DNA from: Brachycybe producta
Lineage: Eukaryota; Arthropoda; Diplopoda; Playtdesmida; Andrognathidae
Assembly (NCBI GenBank): GCA_036925085.1
Contig: JAUPFP010000006.1
Span: forward strand, 7,631,325 to 7,695,324
DNA length: 64,000 nt
Direction: 5' to 3'
Position numbers and translations under genes: made by a program. How positions within the stretch are numbered: position 1 is the first letter of the stretch; each line of letters starts with the position of its first letter. The notes beneath the pieces are model-generated. The model ran no database searches and was not told where the DNA came from. It worked only from the letters and a program-made list of their open reading frames with translations. This document shows, in pieces, positions 42,101 through 54,100 of the stretch.

Positions 42101-45100
42101 TATATATCACACCATCTTTCAAGAATAGTGTGACAAGTTTTTTAAAAAAATGTAGAGACAAAATAAACCTCCATATCTTTCATAGAAGAAAGGAAAATGA
42201 TAATGACTATACATCAGATGCACAAACTTGTAACAATGAAGTATTCTTTATTAAATATAATATGGCAACACAAAAAGTAGGCCTATATAAGAAACAACAT
42301 TGTATAGGTGTGCGCACATTTATTTTGTTAGATTTTTTAATAGGAAAAAAAATGGTGTGCCTACAATGAAATTAACTTATAAATGTTGAGAACAACAAGT
42401 TACAAAAGTAACATAATATGAAACCTTATTATTAGTTGTTAGCTAGCTCTTTTTTAATCAGTTCAAATATGAGGCCTCATTACAAAAACAAAATAAAGTT
42501 TGTCACAGGACAGTCATTTGTTATATCTAGTAGCTCCAGTGCCATCTTAATGGGGGTGCGAACTGGGCCCTGGCCCAGAGCCTCCATCTAAACTAGGGCC
42601 TCAGTCAGTTAATTGTCACTTTTTTCTGTATTTTTAAATCTTTAATTTCAATTTATCCGACATCAAAAACATTTACAAATTTTAAAAAAAAGGTCTATTC
42701 ACTTATGTGATTTACTTCCTAAAATTCCTGTTCCAATATATACAATGGAAATCATCCTGGAATCATCAATACTTTTTATATATAGAACACTGGTTCCTTG
42801 GGGGGGGGGGGGAAATGAGTTTATTTGTAAGGCATGGTTGGGGGCCTTAAATAAATCTTGTGCCAGGGGCCACAAAAGACTTAAAGACGGTCCTTGTCTA
42901 GCTCATTTTCTTGTAAAAGTCACAAAAGCAAATCACAAAATATCATAACTGTTGAGAATTATTATTTTCAATGACTAGAGTGCACAGGCATATAAACGGA
43001 TAGTCATAAAATAATATCAGTGAGATAAAAAAGAATGACTGTCACACAATTGCATGCTGTTGCAATGCTTTTTAATTGTGATAGGGGTTTGCGTGCATGT
43101 ATTGTATGTATTAATTATGCAACAAATGTATTTAGGTACCTATTGGCCACATGTGTTTCAATATCACTTCTTGAAGTATTCAACAAAAAGATGTGATTTA
43201 TTTTTTCCTTTTAACATTAAATCATAATCAAATATAATGATGCTGCTTATTAAAAAAAAAAACATACCGACAAAGGTTACCTTTGTTTGTTTCTTTAATT
43301 AATTTTTTTTTTCGTCAAAGAAACATTTTCTAATTGAAACATCTCCATCCAATTCGCTTTTAAATCTACCTAATTACAAAGGATTTAAATATTTCTTCAT
43401 TATTAATTATTATTATTATTATTATTTCTCTATAAGGTTGTCAAAGCTGCCAGTCCAGTATTGCTCAGGATTATCATCATTGGTGCCTTCTTTGTGTATT
43501 CTACGGTATGTGTGTGTGCCTATGATAATTACAAAAGAATGAATCACCAGCATTTTTTCAAGAACTCAAGAACCTAGCAAATTATCAAAACAAAACATAA
43601 TTCTCCACAAAAAAAAAAATCAAGCTTACCTACCACCAGCTTCATTTTTTTTTGTGGAGAATTATTTTCTTGTTTTGATAGATTAATGTTTTGATGATTG
43701 TTCTGACAGTGTTAGAAAATTAAGAATACCATAAAACAATAGTACTGTCATGCACAAAAACTGTTTGAAGTATAATAATATAGAGAGTTTGCGAAATTTC
43801 GTACGAAATTAAGTTTAACGAAATTTATACAATTAAATGAAGTGATTTCGTTTTCTGTTCGATTTCGTACTTTTTAGTTAACGCAGCAACCCGAAAACGT
43901 TGTCCTTATACGGCGATTTGTGTGGTTATTTTTGACTAATTAATCGCTGCTTAACGTAGATTTGTTCACTTTTATTGTTCTCTGCACTTATTATTCTTAA
44001 CCTCCCCCATAGAGGGATGGTTATTCCGTTAGAATCGACATCTTTTTCCATCGAAGCAATGGGGAAAATGGCATCGTTTTCAACGCCGTTACAACGATTG
44101 TGCGCATGCGTGTTTATTTCGTTTATACGAAAATATTCAATAATTTCGTAAATTTAGTGATCATTTCGTACGAAATCTTTATATCACAACGAAATGAGGT
44201 GGAAGTGACGTCAAAATCTATCATTTCGTAGGTAAAATAATTTCGTACGAAATTTCGCTAATTACTCTCTAATAAATAATAAAAATATCAAAGATGTTGT
44301 AAATAAATTGAAGTTATGAGTTTTATATAATGGGCTAAAAAAGTTCATAGTGAATCAGTTATAACAAGGTTTCATTTTATCGAGCGGATCACCCAACATA
44401 GCAAACTGCTTAAAACGTCCAATATCTCTTATCTTCATCTTTTGCAATGGCCTACTGTAACACCCTGTATTTTACCATTTGGTGAAAATGCTAGCCTTGG
44501 TCCCTTGGGGCAGTGGTCCCCAACCCCCGGGCCGCGGACCGGTACCAGTCCGTGGATCAAATGGTACCGGGCCGCCCAAGGAACATTAAATTATTTCCAT
44601 TTTATTTACTGTGGTGTATTTCTCTCGGGTTTGTGCGACTTTCCATGGACGAGAGGTTAACCGGGAGCTGAGAGACGTCACCTAAAGCCGTACCAATACC
44701 GCGCATGCGCAAAATATCGTGATATCGGGGCGGTTTTAGGTGACGTCTGGAGCTGAGCGGCTGCAAGCGGCAGTGGCGTTGTAGCTTTGGTAAAGAGAAG
44801 GTGTGTATCGCTCTTCTCTCTGTTCACCCGTACTTTCTCATGTTTAACAGTTAAGTGCTTGGTGTACGTGTATATTGTGTCAAACAATCAAAACAATCTA
44901 AAATATAAACAATCAACGTCCTCCCCTCAGGGGGCCTCGGTAAAATTAACAAACGTTGACCGGTCCGCGGCGATAAAAAGGTTGGGGAGCACTGCCTTGG
45001 GGTCTCGTGTCCCATTTCTTCCTTCCAGTGAGGAAGGGGACTTACTGAACGAATTAATATCCTGTTCAGGACATAAGCAAGTGGATGGATACCAATTGAG

Positions 45101-48100
45101 ACACGGTCTCTTGACACACAATTAGAAATTGGCACATACGGAAGTTGGCTCCGACCCTTTTTATGACGACTGGCAACTTCTAATTGGTTGGTTATGTAGT
45201 CTGACGTCACATGCTCCGCCCTTGTCAACGTCGAACCACACAACAAACCAATTAGAAGTTGCTGGTCGTCATAAAAAGGGCGCAAGCCAACTTCTGTATG
45301 TCCCGATTTCTAATTGCCTGTGTCTCTTGGGCGTGAGTACACATCGCACAGGTGTACACAGACCGAAGCCTTACATGAGTCCCATAACACTGTAACACTG
45401 TTACACTACTTACAAACTCAATATATATTTTTTTAATTTTATACTAGGATCTATTTTTCGTTAATTTTAGAGAGTTCACTGGTAATATTCGTATTACAAA
45501 CTTGACATGTATTTTATAGACATTATTAAATTTTTCTCTAAAGAATACAAACATTTGTAAAAAAAAAAAATGGATATCACCTGCAGAACAGTGCATTGGA
45601 ACATTTTTTTATTTTTGATAAACACATGACATTTCTGTTTTTTGATAATGTATTTTGCATGGTGAATTTTTACTATTGTCCATCTGCCACAGGCTTCCCC
45701 TCGTGGCTGCGTGAATATTCAAAATCAAATATCCACACCCTGTACAACGCATGTGCACTCACTGCATTTAAATAAAATACAGATTTCAAAGTCATAAAAA
45801 AATACATAATGTACGAAAATTGTACAGTTATGGTTGCAAGATTAGATCATATTTCACACAGTGACACACTGACAGAATTACTGTTATTATTATTATTACA
45901 ATTGTCATATTTTTTTTTTTTTTTTGCAGATCCTTGTCATGTATCCAAGACCTAATGTATTCACATGTACTTTGAGAGTTTGGCTTCGAGAAATGGGCTT
46001 CTCCTTATCTTACGGAGCTTTGATGCTCAAGACGTGGAGGTAAAAGGAAATCAAGTTTTATATTATCTGATTCATATATTGCAAGAAAAAAGGCTGGGTT
46101 AAAGGCTAGAGTTATTCTAGTATTAAAATACAGCTCAATTAGTTGTGCCTGAGAGGCTGCTTTAGACCAGTCTCTCTTTTTTGCAAAAAAGCATAAGTAA
46201 AGTAAAAAAATCATTGACTTCGCGTGAATTCACTATATAGTTGGTTTTACTGGTCCTCCAGACCTGGGTTTCATTCGAGAGGACCCAAAACAACAACAAC
46301 AAGAACAACATACAAAACTAAAACATAAAAATCTGCTAATCAAAATATATAAAGTTTTTCAAACACCTTTTATAAATTAAAACTTATTGTAAAATGTATT
46401 GTACCATTTAAAATTAATTTTCTAAACCCACTTTTCGTTTCACATATTTTTAATAACTTTTATTAATTAGGAAATTATCATATTGAAATGACATTATATC
46501 ACAAACAATTGAAATTTTTGATTTTTTTATGTGACAACATTTGTATGTTTAGAGCGTGAAGACATGTCAAGAAACGGGCAAAAAAAGAAACACTGTGAAG
46601 GGGCCTTACTGCTAAACAGTTTTGACCCTTGTTAAAACAAGCTCGTGTTGGATGCACAACATGCAAGTCAGCAAAAATTAACGCAATGTCGCTCTCAACT
46701 GCATATATGCGCATTGTCCAAATGCACAGTAAATTGCAACTTTGTATTGTTGCTGAATGCTGTGCGTATTATAGATTACTGAATGGCAATTAAACAGGCT
46801 TAGCTTAGCAGATGTCCTAAAAATGCTAGTAAATTTGCATAACAATTAGTTTCGACACTATGTAGTTAACATTTGTGTGTATATATAATAAAAACGAAAG
46901 CCATCATTGTTTTACTTTGAGCTTTACCAACAAAAATAAAACAGGAACGATGACATTTGCTTAGAAGTCGCATGCAAACACGTTAATTAAATACATTAAT
47001 ACAGTAGATATATTTAGCTCCGAAATAAAAAAAAATCTGATTGATTATAAATGATACTAATCAGTAGTCTAGACTATGTAAACTAACAAGTGTGTGTGTG
47101 TGTGTGTCTATATTTTTTTTGAATAAGTTCGTGATTAAAAAAAGTTTTATCTATTAGGTTTTGAAAACGAAAAGACCAAAAAGCGGAGAAGGAAAATGTT
47201 CGAAAACTCGCCTTCGTCTCTCTTACATGCAACAGTGTTCTAAATTGTTTTATAAATTAATTAATTACTTAATGTAAAAAAATCCTTCTGTTTTTGGCAT
47301 GTGTTAACAACAGATATGAAAATTCACTTAAAACAAGTCTATCAAAAGATGACAAACAATGAACATGATGAGAGAGCAGCAAAATTAAAAAATCACTCAT
47401 CAAATAACCCCCCCCCCCTCTTTTTTCTCCAAACATCGATCGGTATCTATTGTAAGAAGATGCAATAAATCATACCGAGGCAGTCCCCCCCCCATTGATT
47501 AAAGCACACAATCGGTTAGAGACACGAAACTTGGACCACAGATAAATGACTTGTAGTAGCAAATGGCCAGTAGCATCAATTATTTAAAATAGAGAAATCA
47601 ATGCCTTTAATTTGCATTTCAAACAAAGCTCTGATTGGCTAGAATCCAAAACTACCAGTGACTAGCTGTCACTTGCGCCCGAGACATGAGTAAAACTGTC
47701 GCTCCCTTAGTATTATCAGTCTAGTTAATTTGCTCTCCATTTACGCGCCACTAAACTTTGCGCGCCCGAGGTAGGTGCCTCATTCGCCTCACCCAAAGTT
47801 AGCTCTCTGCCTTTTAAGCAACATTGAGAATGGTTATAAGTGACCAAAACTACGAATATGTTCGTTCAGTAATTTCCCGTATTTTTCTTGAGTGGTCAAC
47901 TCCCTTCCCAGATAACTAACTAGCCATGCACAGTGTCCTAATAAATTTGACTTAGGAAAAGATACCCAATGTTCATACGGAAATTACCCATTCGAACTGC
48001 AGACCTACCCCACACCAATTCCGCAAAAAAAAATTCTAAACCACATTTCTTTTCTAAATTCTAATTATCAAGCTAACGTTACGTTATTTCTTTCCTATAG

Positions 48101-51100
48101 ATAAACAAAAAGGCTGTATGGGCCTTTATTTCCATTTGCTAATAATTCAAACAATGTTTCTCAAACTGTGGTCGGCAGACTGGACCATAAAGAAAGAATG
48201 TTTTTTACACTCCAACTATCAGAACAGAAGTTATATATAGAAAAAAAAAAGATTATAATGGAGTCCATTAAGTCAACAATAACTCTCTGATATAACAGCT
48301 ACTGTGCTCTAATACGGAGGCGAACAAATTATGCTCCATTACTGGTTCAAGACTAGTAGCACTAGTGCATTTGCACCTTTTTAAGGTGACACCATCCTTT
48401 GTTAAGGTGGGTGGTCTGCCTGAGAATCGACAACTTACCTAGTGGTCCACACCATTTGAGCAAAGTTTGAGAAACACTGAATTGGAATTTAGAATTGCTG
48501 GACATCATTTCTCAAAACTAAACCTAGCACCAATTTATTGTAAATCTCTACTATATCAACAGAAAGAAACTAACACAGAACTGCGGGAGTATGCGATATA
48601 AAGATGCACCAAAAGATTACATTGTAAGCTACATATTTTACATTACTCAGGTCCACAACACCCCCGCTTAAAACCCGCTGACTAAATCCCGTTCAATAGG
48701 AAGCTTCCAAAGATTGTTTATTGGTAAACTTTATTCACGGATACTTATATGATGAGTCCACATAAAATAAAACAAAAATTGTGCGATATTTGCAAATTGC
48801 CTAGTGATTTTGAAAAAAAAAATAACTAGGTTTTCCCCCTTTGAAGGTATAACAGAAAGGATCAAATAAACAATTTTTTGCAATCGGAAATTTACTTGAG
48901 CACCCAAGCACTAACTGTCCAAAGAGGCATAGACCCAAAAAAAAAAAAATGGCAGCATACCGTAATAAAAGCCATACATCCGAGAGTATTTTTTGTTACT
49001 ATGCTGCCTACTTCTGACAAGAATCTTTTTTTTTTTATATGTCACCATATAACAATATTATGAGGCAACTATTTCCCATTGATAGATTCATTGTTATGAA
49101 GTAGCTTAGCTTGGGCATGTTTCCAACCGGATTATATAGGGTCCATTTCATCCACATTTATATATTTATATATATATGTATGTATTCTACCATCGCCACC
49201 CGTGGCCATTGTCCAGGATCATTTTATTGTTTCTTGCTCGGACTGACCATTTTTACTTAATATGTCTTCACAGTTTGAATGGGCTGTTAGGATCCATAAA
49301 GTAAAGCCACAAAGTAGACTTCAGGATAAATGGGCGGGAAAAAACCTCTAACTCGATGAATAGTCTCCATCAACTCTCTCTCTCTCTCGCAAAAGAATTC
49401 AACGCTGTTGGTCAACTTGTCATTTTGTGGCCTTTTATTGTCACCAAAGTACTTCAGAAAAGGGAATATTTTCTTTGAAGATAAAAAGCACAAAAATACA
49501 AAAAATAAAAATGATATTTCAAGATAAAATAAAACATTTTTTTAAACAAAAAAAATTTAATAAGTTTCACCTAAGACACAATAATGGGTGCATTTTCAAT
49601 ATACTCAGCTTTTTTTTATTTAAGCAGCTTCATTAATTTGCATTGTATGAAAGGCCGATCAAGTCGAAATTTTATTAAACACAAAAAGGTGAACACTATT
49701 ATTGATAGAGAAAAAAAAAATTGGGACGATTTGTGACATAAACGGCACTTGGAACATTTGCAAATTCTTCAGACAGCTTCAAAAGCGCTGAGGTAACTGA
49801 ACGCCCACCATATAGTTGTTCGTAAATTGAAATCTAATAGAAAAATATATTTCAAAATTTAAAAACAAATTCGTTATTCAGGCTTAAATTCAAATAAGAA
49901 ACTTGGCACTTAGAACTTTTAACTTGAACACTTTGTCCTAGTGCCATACTATTGAACGAAGGTTTTTTTAGTGTTGGAAACCTTCTCAGGCATAAAAGCC
50001 CCCCCTTCCCCCATCACAGTAGTATCTCGCTAATAACACATAACAAGCAACGTGCCAATCTTGCTCACTTCTAATTGGCTATTTATTTGACAAACTTAAT
50101 GAAAAAAATCGCACAAGTTGACATGTTGAATTGATTAAAATCTAGACAATTAAAATCTAGACAATTAAAATCAAGACAATTAAAATCAATGATCAACCTC
50201 ATTTAAATCACTGATTTAAATTGATCTCTTTCAACTTAAACTTGATTAATTTAAATCCATCATTTTAAAATTTAAAAAAAATTTGTGATTTCAATCACCT
50301 TTTAATATTCTTCTTTTTAAAGCGATTGTTTTCTTTATTAAAATCCATACTTTACGGCCGAATTACTGTAGTTACGAAGTGAATATTTAAAATAGTATTA
50401 TGACTTCGTTTTGAAAGAAATTTCAAGTTGCTAAATGAAAAATTTCATCCAATTTTGAATAAATACAAAATCGGATTTCATTACTAGGAATCAGATTTCA
50501 ATTTAAAACAACTGATTCTTTTATTTTTGAATAAAATCAAGATTTCTTTTATCCACCTTAAATGTTTAATGTGCTCAGTAAACCTTCGACCCCTTTCTAC
50601 ACTGATATACACTTTTTATGGCCAGCTAGCTGATTTTCGAATTCTGGTTAGTCTGCGTTTTTTTTTTTGAGAACACTAAGGAGAAATTGTAAAGTGTATT
50701 AGAAACTAGATGAGTAACTGAATAATTTATTTTAAAGGATATTAACATGAAAGAACATAAACAAGAGTCTAGTTTCTAAAACACCTTCTACTTTTTCTTT
50801 TAATTTTGCTTTTGAAAGACATAACCACAGTTTGAGGGGCGTCTTACACTTAAAACTGCAAAAACATACTAGCAAACTGCACTTTTTTTACTTCAGCTTT
50901 TTTTCCCCCCTCCTGAAGTAAAGTAGAAGCAAATCATCCTAATTTGATCACCTAATTTTTTTGGCAAACTTGTATTTTTTTCTGCACTGCTACCAGGTGC
51001 CCAATTTAAATTTTTGCCTAATTGACATATGTGTTCATTGGCAAGTCATTTCTGCACATTCAAATTGCATTTGCAAACTACAACATAATCATATAGGCCA

Positions 51101-54100
51101 TATTACTTATATATACATACATATACAGTATTATAGAAAAATACATCACCCAATTTGAGACACACTTAATTATGCCAAGCAAGAAAATAGCAACAACAGC
51201 AGCAAAAAAAAAAATTGTATATTTACAAAACTAAACAAACGAGAGCAAACAAGACAACCACATTTTCATTAAACATTTATTTAGCAAAACAGTAAGTACT
51301 GTAATGCAAGATGTACAAATATCCTTAGATGACATAAAGCTGATTTCGGTGCCAAATTGTTCTCTCTTTTTTTTTCTTTCTAGGAGGGGTTCACACACGA
51401 AATAGTAAAAAAAAAACTTCCAATGCAATGTAATGCAATGAACCTTCCAAACCATTTTTGGCTTCAATTCACAAAAGTGCGTCCCTAGACCCATATTTTA
51501 TTAAAAGTGTTTATTCAGATACAATATGCTCACAAACTAAATAAACTCGCGCAACCACATTCAGCAAAGAAGAAGAGGAAGAAAAGAAAAAAACTAGCTC
51601 TAGTAATCAAAATGGGAGTATTATGCCAAACTGATAGTGTAAATATATCGAAAAAGGCGTGCTTTCCATTTTTAGTAGGTATATACAGTATATATATATA
51701 TACCATTGGTTCCTGTTTTATTTTTGTTGCTTATACTGTAAAACTTCAAGAATACATTATACAGGGTGGTTCTTTAAAATGTGTGCTATTACTCCAAGGT
51801 TCCCACCAAATATCAGTTTTTAACATTTCCTGAGTTTTCCAGGTTTCCTTTCATCATTTTAATACACTAAAATTCAGTAGAATTTCCGCAGCACAGAATC
51901 GTGTTGAAGCTCTGAAATATACCTGCCTCATGCTAAAAAAAAACGCTTCTTACATCAGTGGGATTGACCAAAAATGTAATATTGTGTCCATTTCTGTCCA
52001 TTCTGAAAAGATATACAGTATGATACCAAACTTACTCTTTTTTTATCAGACAAAATGATACAATACTAATTTTTTCGGCAAATTCCTATGATGTCACAAG
52101 CTTAGGTTGAAGCAGGTAGACATCACTGCATTTTCTATCCAGTGAATGCAGTGAAGGAAACAATTTAAAATTTCCATACATTTTCTCGTTTTCTTAATAA
52201 ACTATGACGAACACAACGAGCCATTAAAACCAGCATATTTAATAAAATATTATCATCAGGGCCAGACTGACCCTATTGGCCAATCCAGCATCTTCTGGTT
52301 GGCCCCGCTTAGTTTGAGGGTCCATTAATTATAGGGCTTTTGTCATGTTTTTTGTTATCAGTAGAAAACAAAATTGGCACAATTTTTGTAGGAAAAATAT
52401 TTAAGAAAAAAAAAATATTTTAATTTTTCTGATCGCTACACTTGCTGAAAGTTAGTAAGGAAAAAAAAAAAAGCAAAAATTAAAGTAGAAATATCATAGG
52501 AACTTTTGAATAGAAATTTACGGTCACATTTTAAAAAGAGTGGGGTTTTCTAAAACGTTTTCGGATTTTCTTAGGGCTTGGGTCAAAAACAAAATGTCCA
52601 ACCCACTTTTACCAGTCTACTCCTGAATATTATGTTTTTATTTTGTTGAAAAGTACATTATTTAAGGTAGCCTCCTATAACGGCGGAAATTCCTAAACAG
52701 ATCATTTGAGGACCTGTCAACATTTGATAGATTAACAGGTCGAGCTAGTAGAGGTGGCAGTGTCTAAAAAAAATCAGCTTTCTAGGTTATGGGGGAAGTT
52801 GGTTAAAATAGGAGAGAAATAGAAGTCCATTGTTATGTTAAATAAAAGTATTATTTAACAATGTTTGTTATTTTTGAAATTCTCCCCCCTGAGCATAAAA
52901 CCAAATTTCAAATTATATTAAAATGAAACGAACACCCTGTAACTAAAAAGAAAGAAGCAAGAATAATTCTCATTGCCATTTTTGCATTTTACTTGAGGTG
53001 AAATTTTTTGTCGTAAACTTCAATTTTCGAACGACAGTCTATTGTACCAAAATATATACAAAAAATACACGGTCACCCATACTATTTACCATACATTTTG
53101 ACAAAGAAGTTAGACTTTGTGAAAATGTATTCGTGGCTTGAAATGGTAATTTTACTCCACGAGTTGCAGAGAAATAAGGAGAAAAAGAAAAACGGATGCA
53201 AAAACAATACAAAAGGAAGTTTTCTTCAGATCCTTAGCAGAAAAAAAAAAAAGAAAAAATGGAAAATAAAATAAAATTTAAATCGTTTTTTCTTCTTCTA
53301 AAAATAACAATTTAACCTTTCACCTCTCGCAATAGCGATTTTTCCATACTAGACTTATTTTTACAAACTACCAGAAACAGACCTTCTAAAAATTCTAGAC
53401 TCGTCTGGAAACTTTGCATAACTTTAAATGAAAGAAAATAAAACTCGGAAATTACATACTTTGTTTGGTTTAAACAACTCTAAAACTCAATTAAGATACG
53501 AGTAAATTTTTAAAATTCATGGTTTATTTACAAGTTTATTTCATATTTCTAAAAACTGAATAAATTTAATGTAGGTTTCCACTTTCTTCTAAACGACAAG
53601 TATAATTAAGGAAGAATCACACAAGCCAAAAAACCACCAGAAAATAAAAATAGAAAATTCTGAGTTCATTTGCGCTCAAAAATATATGCCCGCTTCTGGT
53701 AAATTTCTTACAAACCGAAATTCAGTGGGATTTTATTCAGCATGTGTAATTCTTCTCTTACTGTTGAAAAACCGTTAAAGCTGAGCATCCGCTACTCCAT
53801 TGTCGTGGCGCAGCGCGGAGAATGAATGTAAATGAATTGAGCCCGTCCATTAGGGCAGAAGGACGGAGAAGTATGGAGAAACGCGGCATGGCTCCGCTTT
53901 GGAAAAAGTCCGGAACTTCTTAAAGTGGGAGATTCGCCACGCTTCCGCCCTAATGGCAAGGAGAGCGAGGAATTTATTAGGTTCCTTCCATAGTCAACCA
54001 GTCGTCCTCCTCTGCCTCCACCACTCAATGGATACTGTGGAATACTTGTGACGAGGCTGGTCCTTTTGATCCTCCCGTTATGGGTGGATCGAGTTGCGAG

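Larger units (their letters stand above)
30321..43436. other. Intron d (13.1 kb)
   Basis: The largest intron. It holds a mariner-like MITE, several fold-back repeats, one hAT-type 208-bp MITE, two TWA-flanked MITEs and the second copy of the hAT MITE of 3951-4298 (each listed). The remainder (30877-31630, 31770-35410, 35550-36330, 37590-38580, 39300-42530) is AT-rich with microsatellites, including ATT at about 31438-31468, CA at 38023-38046, GAAA at 41893-41920 and a C-run near 38978. No gene was seen. Open frames such as 41596-42012 are Phe/Leu-rich low complexity. Confidence 0.65.
44456..45405 (+). mobile_element. Solo LTR-like repeat (family TGTAACACC), split by two insertions
   Basis: It starts TGTAACACCCTGTATTTTAC and ends ACACTGTTACA, giving TGTAACA...TGTTACA ends. 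It is flanked by ctac at 44452-44455 and 45406-45409. The start resembles 59355 onward (aacaccctgt, agccttgg, gtctcgt). Removing the two hAT insertions and their duplicated targets leaves about 242 bp, shorter than the copy at 59355, so it is internally deleted or diverged. Confidence 0.6.
43506..45929. other. Intron e (2424 bp) almost filled with repeats
   Basis: Contents from left to right: hairpin 43583-43680, TA-flanked MITE 43782-44271, and solo LTR 44456-45405 carrying two hAT-type insertions. The remaining 45410-45929 is AT-rich and ends with a pure pyrimidine tract before tttttgcag. Confidence 0.75.

Noticed and set aside
41596-42369. 138- and 116-codon frames
   Set aside because: Phe/Leu/Lys-rich low-complexity translations of poly-A/T and GAAA runs.
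45930-46041. Exon f extended to 46040 with an in-frame AGG
   Set aside because: The GT of the donor starts at 46040; ending at 46039 is needed for phase with exon g, which supplies the last base of Arg.
50134-50190. Possible CRISPR-like array
   Set aside because: 15-bp contiguous tandem copies without spacers, in an animal intron.
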